A stretch of DNA of 64,000 bases. It comes from Paraburkholderia caribensis (lineage in GTDB: Bacteria > Pseudomonadota > Gammaproteobacteria > Burkholderiales > Burkholderiaceae). The DNA lies in the NCBI RefSeq assembly GCF_002902945.1, contig NZ_CP026102.1, forward strand, positions 1,922,001 through 1,986,000. Direction: 5' to 3'. Of the stretch, positions 8,707 through 16,477 are shown one piece after another. A model generated the notes under the pieces. That model saw nothing but the letters and a program-made list of their open reading frames with translations. It made no database searches and was not told the origin of the DNA. Numbering within the stretch: the stretch's first letter is position 1; each line of letters starts with the position of its first letter. The translations under genes and the position numbers were made by a program.

Positions 8707-8721
8707 GCCCCTGTGCGGGGC
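8707..8721 (+). terminator. Rho-independent terminator after the MFS gene
   Basis: Hairpin GCCCC-TGTGC-GGGGC followed by a T-rich tail (GGTTTTGGTTTTTTT). It lies 80 bases after the MFS stop codon. The same CCCCTGTGCGGGG core recurs in both long arms of the inverted repeat, so this may be a fragment of that repeat family serving as a terminator. Confidence 0.5.
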
Positions 8722-8782
8722 GGCGGTTTTGGTTTTTTTGTGCTGGTGTTCGTGGTTTGACTCGTGCACCTTGCGCTTTGCG

Positions 8783-8939
8783 CTTTGCGCTGGCATCCGC
8801 GTTACGTTAGCTCACTTCAGGCGTCGCCCCTGTGCGGGGCGGCACCTACTTTTCTTTGCCGCCGCAAAGAAAAGTAGGCAAAAGAAAGCGGCTCACACCG
8901 CCAGCGCTTGACCTTTGTCCACGGGCCCCCAACGTCCCC
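8783..8939. repeat. Left 157-bp arm of long inverted repeat
   Basis: This arm matches the reverse complement of 9296-9452 with only a few differences. It contains a perfect 34-base hairpin at 8845-8878, with 14-bp arms CCTACTTTTCTTTG and loop CCGCCG, and a CCCCTGTGCGGGG stem at 8827-8839. I recall this hairpin type as frequent between Burkholderia and Paraburkholderia genes. Confidence 0.85.
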
Positions 8940-9048
8940 ACACTTCGCACGGCAATCACGTGACCCACGTTCGTTGCTAACGCGCTGAATGAGCGCCTCA
9001 CCCACTTCACGCACCCGCGTTTCAGCATGCCTCACCAGCCAGTCCACC

Positions 9049-9073
9049 GCCGCCCAGGTGGCAAACTGTGTGT
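9049..9073. repeat. Inner left arm, 25-bp perfect inverted repeat
   Basis: Starts GCCGCCCAGGTGGCAAACTG and is the exact reverse complement of 9163-9187. The two copies are separated by about 90 bases and lie symmetrically inside the 157-bp arms, giving a nested structure. Confidence 0.8.
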
Positions 9074-9162
9074 CGGCCGTAGCGCCTCACACGTCTCACT
9101 CCGGACTGATAGCGCATGCGTCCCACCCCGTAAGAGCGCTAAGCCGTACGACGCGACAACCT

Positions 9163-9187
9163 ACACACAGTTTGCCACCTGGGCGGC
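9163..9187. repeat. Inner right arm, 25-bp perfect inverted repeat
   Basis: Reverse complement of 9049-9073, ending GCCACCTGGGCGGC. Together with the outer arms it suggests one composite non-coding element rather than chance repeats. Confidence 0.8.
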
Positions 9188-9295
9188 ACATACCATTCGC
9201 TGCCGCTGGCCCGGGTACGGGTAATTGAAGCGGGTGAGGCGTTTGTTCGAAGCGTTGGCAACGGGCACCAACCAAGGCGCTGGTGTGTGAACGAT

Positions 9296-9452
9296 GGGGA
9301 CGTTGGGGGCCCGTGGGTAAACGTCAAGAATTGGCGGTGTGAGCCGCTTTCTTTTGCCTACTTTTCTTTGCGGCGGCAAAGAAAAGTAGGTGCCGCCCCG
9401 CACAGGGGCGACGCCTGAAGCACGCTAACGTAACGCGGATGCCAGCGCAAAG
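9296..9452. repeat. Right 157-bp arm of long inverted repeat
   Basis: Reverse complement of 8783-8939 with scattered differences, for example the CCAGCGCTTG block of the left arm against CCAATTCTTG here read in the same sense. It carries the second 34-base perfect hairpin at 9357-9390. It ends about 200 bases before nrdJ. Confidence 0.85.
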
Positions 9453-9655
9453 CAAAAGCAAATAGGGATCCCAGCGAAAAGCACAAAACACCGACCAACA
9501 ACAAACACAAGCCCCCCAACCATGAACGCCCAGCAAAACCCAAACCCATCGCACATCAAAAACCGATCGTGTGCGGTTTGCACACCCTGGACTAGTGCGT
9601 TATGGTGAACCCTCACAGCGACCGGGCGTCGCGCACACTGCCTCCGAGGCTCCTC

Positions 9656-12211
9656 ATGGCTGACACCGACAACGAACCGACGCAACTGCAGCGCCAGCAG
9701 CAACTACACCCCCCCATCGCACCGCAGCAATTCTCCCTCGACGTCCTGCAAGAAAAGTACGCCAAAGGCGACGAACAAACCGCCGACGACGTCTACCGCC
9801 GCGTCGCGCGCGGCGTCGCAATGGCCGAGCCCGAACCCCTGCGCCCCGCCATCGAAGCCCGCTTCGTCGAGAACCTGCAAAACGGCGCACTCGGCGCAGG
9901 CCGGATCATGAGCGCCGCAGGCTCCGGCATCGCCGCAACGCTGATCAACTGCTTCGTGCAACCCGTCGGCGACAGTATTCAAGGCGTCGACGACCAGGGC
10001 TTGCCCGGCATCTACGTCGCGCTGCTGCAAGCAGCAGAAACCATGCGCCGCGGTGGCGGCGTCGGCTACAACTTCTCGGCCATCCGCCCGCACGGCGCGC
10101 GCGTCAAGACGACCAGTTCGTCAGCGTCAGGCCCCTGCAGCTATATCGATGTATTCGATGCCTCCTGCCGCACCGTCGAAAGCGCCGGCTCCCGGCGCGG
10201 CGCGCAAATGGCCGTGCTCGACTGCACGCACCCCGATCTGCTCGAATTCATCGAGGCCAAACATTCGAAAGGCCGATGGAATAACTTCAATGTCTCCGTC
10301 GCCGTCAGCGACGAATTCATGCGCGCCGTCGAAAACGACGAGATGTGGCAACTCGTGCATCACGCAGAACCGACCCCCGCCCTTCGAGCGGCCAACGACA
10401 TGCACAAGCGCGAAGACGGCATGTGGGTCTACAGCGAACGGCGCGCGAAAGAAATCTTCGATCGCATCATGCGCTCGACCTACGACATCGCCGAGCCAGG
10501 TATCGTGTTCATCTCGCGCATGAACGACGACAACAACCTGCGCGCCGTCGAAACGATCCGCGCCACCAACCCTTGCGGCGAGCAGCCGCTGCCGCCTTAC
10601 GGCTGCTGCAACCTCGGCCCGCTGAACCTGACGCGCTTCGTGATCGATCCGTTCGCGCAGCGGCATGGCGGCACGCCGTCGTTCGACTGGGACGCGCTCG
10701 CGCAACGCACACGCACCCACGTACGCTTTCTCGACGACGTGCTCGACGTGACGCTCTGGCCGCTTCCGCAGCAATACGACGAATCGCGCGCCAAGCGCCG
10801 CATCGGCGTCGGCTTCACGGGCCTGGGCGACACGCTCGTCATGATGGGACTGCGCTACAACTCGCAGGAAGGCCGTGATTTCGCGGTGCGCATCGCCCGC
10901 CTGATGCGCGACGAAGCGTATCGCGCATCCGTCGAACTCGCGCGCGAACGCGGCGCCTTCACGCTCTTCAACGCAAAGCAATATCTGGAAGAAGGCACGT
11001 TCGCGTCGCGCCTGCCCGATGACATCAAGAACGCCATCCGCACGCACGGCATTCGCAACAGCCATCTGCTCTCCATTGCGCCGACGGGCACGGTCAGCCT
11101 GGCGTTCGCGGACAATGCGTCGAACGGCATCGAGCCAGCGTTCTCGTGGACCTACACGCGCATGAAGGTGATGGCGAACGGCAGCCGCGAGCAGTTCGCC
11201 GTCGAAGATCATGCGTACCGTCTTTATCGCGAGCTTGGCGGCGATGTCGCCCATCTGCCGGACTATTTCGTCAGCGCGCTCGAAATGTCGGCACGCGATC
11301 ATCTCGACATGATGGCCGCCGTGCAGCCGTATATCGACACGTCCATTTCGAAGACGGTCAACGTGCCCGCCGACTATCCGTTCGACGCTTTCGAAACCCT
11401 CTATTTCGACGCATGGAAAAGCGGCCTGAAAGGTCTCGCGACGTACCGGCCGAACGAAACGCTCGGCGCTGTGCTCAGCGTGACGCAGGAACCCGCCGCC
11501 ACGCCCGACGACGCTCTCGCGGAAATCGATCTCGACCCGCTGCGCGTCGCCATCGACCATCGGCCGAGAGGGGAATTGCCCGCGATCATCGAGAAAGTGG
11601 AGTACCTGACGGCAGCCGGCAAGAAGTCGCTGTATCTGGCCGTGTCGTTCATCGAAGTGACGGGACGCGTCGGCGGCGAGGAAGTGACGATCGAACGTCC
11701 CATCGAGTTCTTCATTCCCGCCGGTCAGCGCGACGAGTCGCAGCAATGGATCACCGCGACAATGCGTTCGCTGTCGCTCGCCGCGCGCGGCGGTTTCGTC
11801 GCGCGCAACTTGCAGGACTTGCGCAAGGTCTCATGGGACCGTGGCCAGGTCAGGCTCGGCGAGGTACAGCGGATGGACGGGCACCATTCGCCGCGCTGGC
11901 ACGACTCGGAAGTCGCGGCGCTCGCTTACGCGCTTCAGCAAATACTGCACCGGCGCGGCTTTCTCGATGCGGAAGGCAACCAGGTGCCGTCGCGTCTGCT
12001 CGCGCGACTGCCGCTCGGACAGACCAACCCCAATGCGTCGACGGCAGATCACGCACTCTCCACGATCGAGGATACCGCGGCGCAACACGGCGCTCAGGAA
12101 TTACGCACGATGTATGGCCGTAAATGCGGCAATTGCGGCGCAAATGCGGTGATTCGCAAAGATGGTTGCGATTTCTGCACGGCGTGTGGAGAAATTGGTG
12201 CGTGTGGATAA
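9656..12211 (+). CDS. nrdJ: Adenosylcobalamin-dependent (class II) ribonucleoside-diphosphate reductase
   Basis: Reduces ribonucleotides to deoxyribonucleotides with a cobalamin-generated thiyl radical, independent of oxygen. The 851-residue protein shows the class II hallmarks: an active-site cysteine in INCFVQPV, RRGGGVGYNFS, the NPCGE motif (Cys307, Glu309) followed by PYGCCN, and IAPTGTVSLAFADN. A C-terminal zinc-ribbon tail (CGNCGAN...CDFCTACG) supplies the cysteines that re-reduce the active site. The start at 9656 (MADTDNE) has GAGG just upstream; an in-frame ATG at 9602 would add 18 residues. It is a single-gene unit, and a B12 riboswitch is not evident. Confidence 0.93.
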   Translation: MADTDNEPTQLQRQQQLHPPIAPQQFSLDVLQEKYAKGDEQTADDVYRRVARGVAMAEPEPLRPAIEARFVENLQNGALGAGRIMSAAGSGIAATLINCFVQPVGDSIQGVDDQGLPGIYVALLQAAETMRRGGGVGYNFSAIRPHGARVKTTSSSASGPCSYIDVFDASCRTVESAGSRRGAQMAVLDCTHPDLLEFIEAKHSKGRWNNFNVSVAVSDEFMRAVENDEMWQLVHHAEPTPALRAANDMHKREDGMWVYSERRAKEIFDRIMRSTYDIAEPGIVFISRMNDDNNLRAVETIRATNPCGEQPLPPYGCCNLGPLNLTRFVIDPFAQRHGGTPSFDWDALAQRTRTHVRFLDDVLDVTLWPLPQQYDESRAKRRIGVGFTGLGDTLVMMGLRYNSQEGRDFAVRIARLMRDEAYRASVELARERGAFTLFNAKQYLEEGTFASRLPDDIKNAIRTHGIRNSHLLSIAPTGTVSLAFADNASNGIEPAFSWTYTRMKVMANGSREQFAVEDHAYRLYRELGGDVAHLPDYFVSALEMSARDHLDMMAAVQPYIDTSISKTVNVPADYPFDAFETLYFDAWKSGLKGLATYRPNETLGAVLSVTQEPAATPDDALAEIDLDPLRVAIDHRPRGELPAIIEKVEYLTAAGKKSLYLAVSFIEVTGRVGGEEVTIERPIEFFIPAGQRDESQQWITATMRSLSLAARGGFVARNLQDLRKVSWDRGQVRLGEVQRMDGHHSPRWHDSEVAALAYALQQILHRRGFLDAEGNQVPSRLLARLPLGQTNPNASTADHALSTIEDTAAQHGAQELRTMYGRKCGNCGANAVIRKDGCDFCTACGEIGACG

Positions 12212-12344
12212 GCGGTGGGATTATTTACCGGCAATATAAAAAGAACTAAATTGGATTATCCATGCCTTAACCGGTAAGGGTTCTAATGGACCAAGGACGG
12301 CCGGTAGTGTGATCAGTTTCGTCGCCGATTCGATAAGGCTCGTG

Positions 12345-12830
12345 ATGCGCCGCAATCCAGCTCGCTGGATTGCCGGTGCATTATTGCTTCTGACTGGCGC
12401 GAGTTCATTCGCGAACGATCGCATCCACGTCACATCTGAGAGGCATTCCCCGTTTGTCCTGTTTTACTCGTACCCCGTCATTGCGTCATCGCCCTATGCG
12501 CCACAACGCCATGTGCATCGCTACGTGATGAAGAACTCGATGCAGTGGGCCAATTCGGCTTATGGCCTGCCTGACAACGGCGGCATCGCGCCGGGTAAAC
12601 AGCGGTTCCGCGTTGGGCATACGCCAGGCAACCCATATCTCGCCCCGCTAGACAGCGTTCAGACTGGCCAGCCTCCGGGCCTGCCATATGGCTTCGGACT
12701 GCCGTCCGACGCTCAAAGCATTCCGCCCGCAGCCGCCAGCGACGACTGGAGCTTCAGGGCCGACCCGCTTCTGAACCTCAATCACGCGCACGAAAGAGGC
12801 GCGACATTCTCGATTCGGCACGACTTTTAA
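12345..12830 (+). CDS. Hypothetical secreted protein
   Basis: 161 residues with a clear signal peptide: MRRNPARWIAGALLLLTGASSFA then cleavage before ND. The mature part is Pro-, Gly- and Tyr-rich, has no cysteines, and ends with an aromatic residue in FSIRHDF, as many outer-membrane barrel proteins do, although it is too short for a full porin-like barrel. ATG 12345 is preferred (AAGG upstream) over an in-frame GTG at 12309. It is isolated between nrdJ and a convergent terminator. I do not recognise the family. Confidence 0.6.
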   Translation: MRRNPARWIAGALLLLTGASSFANDRIHVTSERHSPFVLFYSYPVIASSPYAPQRHVHRYVMKNSMQWANSAYGLPDNGGIAPGKQRFRVGHTPGNPYLAPLDSVQTGQPPGLPYGFGLPSDAQSIPPAAASDDWSFRADPLLNLNHAHERGATFSIRHDF

Positions 12831-12870
12831 CGGCTTGCCGCGCAGTCCCATTGCGTCGAAACACAAAAAA

Positions 12871-12903
12871 ATGCTGCGCTCCTCACAAAAGGAGACGCAG
12901 CAT
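12871..12903 (-). terminator. Rho-independent terminator of fdhA
   Basis: Stem ATGCTGCG/CGCAGCAT extended by CTCCT/AGGAG, with a run of seven T on the minus strand side. It stands 67 bases after the fdhA stop and lies convergent to the secreted hypothetical gene, which it may also terminate less efficiently. Confidence 0.8.
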
Positions 12904-12970
12904 CGTCCACGACAGGGGACAGAGGAGACTTCGACCTGCTACCCGCCCGATGCGAACCCTCCGGTTCGCA

Positions 12971-14170
12971 TCACGCAGCCTTCAGCAATCCATGCGGATC
13001 GAGCACGAACTTGCGCGGCGCGCCGCCATCGAACTGACGATAGCCATCGGGCGCGCTGTCCAGCGAAATAACCGACACATTGACGATATCCGCGATAGGC
13101 AGGCGGTCCCACAGAATTGCCTGCATCAGATTGCGGTTGTACTTCATCACGGGCGTCTGTCCCGTATGAAACGAATGCGACTTCGCCCAGCCGAGGCCGA
13201 AACGGATCGACAGGCTGCCCTTTCTCGCCGCCGCGTCGGTAGCGCCCGGATCGTCGGTGACGTAGAGGCCGGGAATGCCGATTGCGCCGGCCACCTTCGT
13301 GATGTCCATCAGCGAATTGAGCACCGTGGCAGGCGCTTCCTCGCGCGAGCCATGGCTGCCGTGGCCGTGCGCCTCAAAGCCCACGCAGTCCACGGCGCAA
13401 TCCACTTCCGGCTTGCCGAGGATCTGCGCGATCTGCTCGCCGAGCGTCGCGTCCTTCGACAGATTGACCGTTTCGAAGCCGACGGCACGCGCATGCGCGA
13501 GCCGCTCTTCGTTCATGTCGCCGACAATCGTGCACGCGGCGCCCAGCAAACGCGCCGACGCAGCCGCCGCCATGCCGACGGGGCCCGCGCCCGCGATGTA
13601 CACCGTCGATCCCGGCTTTACGCCCGCCATCACGGCACCGTGATAGCCCGTCGGCAGAATGTCGGAAAGACAGGTGAGGTCGCGAATCTTTTCCATCGCG
13701 CGGTCGCGGTCGGGAAACTTCAGCAGATTGAAGTCCGCATAGGGCACGAGCACGTATTCGGCCTGGCCGCCGATCCAGCCGCCCATGTCCACGTATCCGT
13801 ACGCGCCGCCCGCGCGTGAAGGGTTCACGTTCAGGCACACGCCCGTGTGCTGTTCCTTGCAGGTCTGGCAGCGGCCGCATGCAACGTTGAACGGCACCGA
13901 GACCAGATCGCCGATCTTCAGCGTTTCGACATCGCGGCCCACTTCGATCACTTCACCCGTGATTTCATGCCCTAGAACGAGGCCGATTTCAGCCGTCGTG
14001 CGGCCGCGCACCATGTGCTGGTCGGAGCCGCAGATATTGGTCGACACCACTTTCAGGATCACGCCATGACCGATCGCGCGTCCGCGCGGATCGACCATCT
14101 TCGGGTAATCGATCGACTGCACTTCGACCTTGCCCTGCCCCAGATACACGACACCGCGATTGCTGCTCAT
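12971..14170 (-). CDS. fdhA: Formaldehyde dehydrogenase, glutathione-independent
   Basis: A zinc-dependent, NAD-linked medium-chain dehydrogenase of 399 residues, closely resembling Pseudomonas putida FdhA, which oxidises formaldehyde without free glutathione. Visible are the catalytic zinc ligands in NICGSDQHMV and GHEITGEVIEVG, the structural zinc cysteines in CGRCQTCKEQHTGVC, and the NAD fold in GAGPVGMAAAASA. The start at 14170 has GGAG eight bases upstream. It is divergent from betI. Glycine betaine breakdown releases formaldehyde through successive N-demethylations, so placement next to the choline operon makes metabolic sense. Confidence 0.9.
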   Translation of the reverse strand: MSSNRGVVYLGQGKVEVQSIDYPKMVDPRGRAIGHGVILKVVSTNICGSDQHMVRGRTTAEIGLVLGHEITGEVIEVGRDVETLKIGDLVSVPFNVACGRCQTCKEQHTGVCLNVNPSRAGGAYGYVDMGGWIGGQAEYVLVPYADFNLLKFPDRDRAMEKIRDLTCLSDILPTGYHGAVMAGVKPGSTVYIAGAGPVGMAAAASARLLGAACTIVGDMNEERLAHARAVGFETVNLSKDATLGEQIAQILGKPEVDCAVDCVGFEAHGHGSHGSREEAPATVLNSLMDITKVAGAIGIPGLYVTDDPGATDAAARKGSLSIRFGLGWAKSHSFHTGQTPVMKYNRNLMQAILWDRLPIADIVNVSVISLDSAPDGYRQFDGGAPRKFVLDPHGLLKAA

Positions 14171-14307
14171 CGTCTCGTCTCCATGTTTGTCTGAATGCGC
14201 AAAAAAGCGCTGAGTCGAGGTTAGTCCCTTTGCCCCGTCGGCCAGTGTTCAAAAACCGACATGTGTTTTCCCCAAACCGACAAAGCCGTTTTGCGCGGTT
14301 TTTATTG

Positions 14308-14321
14308 ATTGAACGTTCAAT
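14308..14321. promoter_or_regulatory. BetI operator
   Basis: Perfect 14-base palindrome ATTGAACGTTCAAT inside an extended TTTATTGATTGAACGTTCAA block, lying 47 bases upstream of betI and in the fdhA-betI divergent region. It matches the BetI-box type sequence (TTGATTGAACGTTCAAT) known from enteric bet operons. Choline would relieve repression. Confidence 0.75.
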
Positions 14322-14367
14322 AAAAAACGACTAGAGTGACGGCTTTCGGGAGCATTGCGAGTCATCC

Positions 14368-14958
14368 ATGCCCAAAGTCGGAATGCGCGAAGTGCGTCGC
14401 GCGCAACTGATCGACGCCACGCTGCTCACCATCGACCAGTCCGGTCTGTCGGGCACCACGCTCGCGTCCGTCGCACAGCGCGCGAACATTTCGACGGGCA
14501 TCGTCAGCCATTATTTCGGCGACAAGGACGGCCTGCTCGAAGCGACCATGCGCCACATCCTGCGCGACCTGTGGGCGGCCACGACGCGCCGCCGCATCGC
14601 CGCGAAGCCGCAGCCGCGCGCGCGTTTGCGCGCCGTCGTCGCAGCGAATTTCGACGTCTCGCAGGTGAGCGGCCCGGTGATGAAGACCTGGCTCGCGTTC
14701 TGGTCCGAAAGCATGCACGAGCCGTCCCTGCGCCGTCTGCAGCGCGTGAACACGCGGCGTCTCTATTCGAACCTGTGCGCGGAGTTCGCGAAGGAATTGC
14801 CGCGCGCGTCGGCACGCCGCGCCGCCAGCGGTCTTGCCGCGATGATCGACGGCTTGTGGCTGCGCGGCGCGTTGTCCGGCGATCCATTCGATACCAAAGC
14901 GGCGCTGCGCCTCGCGAACGACTACATCGACCTGCTGCTGGCGCAAAGCGGCTCATAA
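14368..14958 (+). CDS. betI: Choline-responsive TetR repressor BetI
   Basis: 196 residues. The N-terminal helix-turn-helix reads TTLASVAQRANISTGIVSHYFGD, followed by the characteristic BetI body (LAFWSESMHEPSLRRLQRVN and GLWLRGALSGDPFD). BetI represses the choline-to-betaine operon until choline is present. It is the first gene of betI-betB-betA, with the operator 47 bases upstream. Length and motifs match the family throughout. Confidence 0.93.
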   Translation: MPKVGMREVRRAQLIDATLLTIDQSGLSGTTLASVAQRANISTGIVSHYFGDKDGLLEATMRHILRDLWAATTRRRIAAKPQPRARLRAVVAANFDVSQVSGPVMKTWLAFWSESMHEPSLRRLQRVNTRRLYSNLCAEFAKELPRASARRAASGLAAMIDGLWLRGALSGDPFDTKAALRLANDYIDLLLAQSGS

Positions 14959-14996
14959 CGTCGCGCCACGAACCCCGCATTTCAAGGAGAAAACCG

Positions 14997-16466
14997 ATGC
15001 CCGGATACGGCCTGCAACGTCTCTACATCGGCGGCGAATATGTCGACGCCACGAGCGGCGTCAGCTTCGACACCTTCGATCCCGCCACCGGCGAACGGCT
15101 CGCAACCGTCCAGCAGGCGAGCGAAGCCGACATCGACCGCGCGGTGCAATCGGCGCGCGAAGGCCAGCGCGCGTGGGCCGCGATGACGGCCATGCAGCGT
15201 TCGCGCATCCTGCGCCGCGCCGTCGAATTGCTGCGCGAGCGCAACGACGCGCTCGCCGAACTCGAAATGCGCGACACGGGCAAACCGATTGCCGAAACCC
15301 GCGCGGTCGATATCGTCACGGGCGCGGACGTGATCGAGTACTACGCCGGACTCGCCACGGCCATCGAGGGCCAGCAGATTCCGTTGCGCGCCGAGTCGTT
15401 CGTCTATACGCGGCGCGAGCCGCTGGGTGTGACAGCGGGCATCGGCGCATGGAACTATCCGATCCAGATCGCGTGCTGGAAATCCGCGCCCGCGCTCGCT
15501 GCCGGCAACGCGATGATCTTCAAGCCGAGCGAAGTGACGCCGCTGTCCGCGTCGAAACTCGCGGAAATCTACCTCGAAGCAGGCGTGCCGCCCGGCGTGT
15601 TCAACGTCGTGCAGGGCGACGGCCGGGTCGGCGCGATGCTGAGCGCTCATCCGGGCATCGCCAAGATTTCGTTCACGGGCGGCGTCGAGACGGGCAAGAA
15701 GGTGATGTCGATGGCGGGCGGCTCGTCGCTGAAGGAAGTGACGATGGAACTCGGCGGCAAGTCGCCGTTGATCGTGTTCGACGACGCGGACCTCGACCGC
15801 GCCGCCGACATCGCCGTCACCGCGAACTTCTTCAGCGCGGGACAGGTTTGCACGAACGGCACGCGCGTATTCGTGCATCAATCGGTGCAACCGGCCTTCG
15901 AAGCACGCGTGATCGAGCGCGTGAAGCGCATCCGTATCGGCAAGCCGTCCGACCCGTCGACCAACTTCGGCCCGCTCGCCAGCGCGGCGCAACTGGACAA
16001 GGTGCTCGGCTACATCGAAAGCGGAAAGAAAGAAGGCGCGCGACTCTTGACGGGCGGCGCGCGCATCACCGACGGCGACTACGCGCACGGACAGTATGTG
16101 CAGCCCACTGTATTCGCCGCTTGCCGCGACGACATGAAGATCGTCCGCGAAGAAATCTTCGGGCCCGTGATGAGCATTCTCACCTTCGCCGACGAAGACG
16201 AAGTGATCGCGCGCGCGAACGACACGATTTACGGCCTCGCTGCCGGCGTCGTGACCGAGAACCTGTCGCGCGCGCATCGGGTGATTCACCGGCTCGAAGC
16301 GGGTATCTGCTGGATCAACACATGGGGCGAGTCGCCCGCCGAAATGCCCGTGGGCGGCTACAAGCAATCGGGCGTGGGCCGCGAGAACGGCATCACGACA
16401 CTCGAGCACTACACGCGCATCAAATCCATCCAGGTCGAACTGGGCAAATATCAGCCCGTGTTTTGA
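14997..16466 (+). CDS. betB: Betaine aldehyde dehydrogenase
   Basis: Oxidises betaine aldehyde to glycine betaine with NAD(P). 489 residues with the aldehyde dehydrogenase signatures: WNYPIQIACWKSAPAL, MELGGKSP carrying the general-base glutamate, and FFSAGQVCTNGTRVF carrying the catalytic cysteine. The start ATG at 14997 is preceded by AAGGAG. It lies 38 bp after betI and 11 bp before betA in one operon. Confidence 0.95.
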   Translation: MPGYGLQRLYIGGEYVDATSGVSFDTFDPATGERLATVQQASEADIDRAVQSAREGQRAWAAMTAMQRSRILRRAVELLRERNDALAELEMRDTGKPIAETRAVDIVTGADVIEYYAGLATAIEGQQIPLRAESFVYTRREPLGVTAGIGAWNYPIQIACWKSAPALAAGNAMIFKPSEVTPLSASKLAEIYLEAGVPPGVFNVVQGDGRVGAMLSAHPGIAKISFTGGVETGKKVMSMAGGSSLKEVTMELGGKSPLIVFDDADLDRAADIAVTANFFSAGQVCTNGTRVFVHQSVQPAFEARVIERVKRIRIGKPSDPSTNFGPLASAAQLDKVLGYIESGKKEGARLLTGGARITDGDYAHGQYVQPTVFAACRDDMKIVREEIFGPVMSILTFADEDEVIARANDTIYGLAAGVVTENLSRAHRVIHRLEAGICWINTWGESPAEMPVGGYKQSGVGRENGITTLEHYTRIKSIQVELGKYQPVF

Positions 16467-16477
16467 GGGAGCGCAGC

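Larger units (their letters stand above)
8628..9655. other. Gene-free repeat region
   Basis: About 1 kb without a credible coding sequence. It holds a GC-hairpin terminator at 8707-8721, three consecutive TTGCGCT-type units at 8771-8790, and a nested inverted-repeat element (arms 8783-8939 and 9296-9452, inner arms 9049-9073 and 9163-9187). The remaining 200 bases before nrdJ should contain its promoter; I see no cobalamin riboswitch fold there. Confidence 0.7.

Noticed and set aside
8845..8878. Perfect hairpin considered as part of a CRISPR array
   Set aside because: Only two copies exist, in inverted orientation 500 bases apart, with no regular spacers and no cas genes.
9453..9655. Cobalamin riboswitch in front of the class II ribonucleotide reductase
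   Set aside because: I looked for a B12-box-like element and a long leader but found neither in the 200 bases before the start.
14355..16466. A 703-residue plus-strand frame running through betI and betB
   Set aside because: The first 214 codons are a different frame of betI and read as arginine/alanine-rich sequence. The real betB starts at 14997 with its own ribosome binding site.
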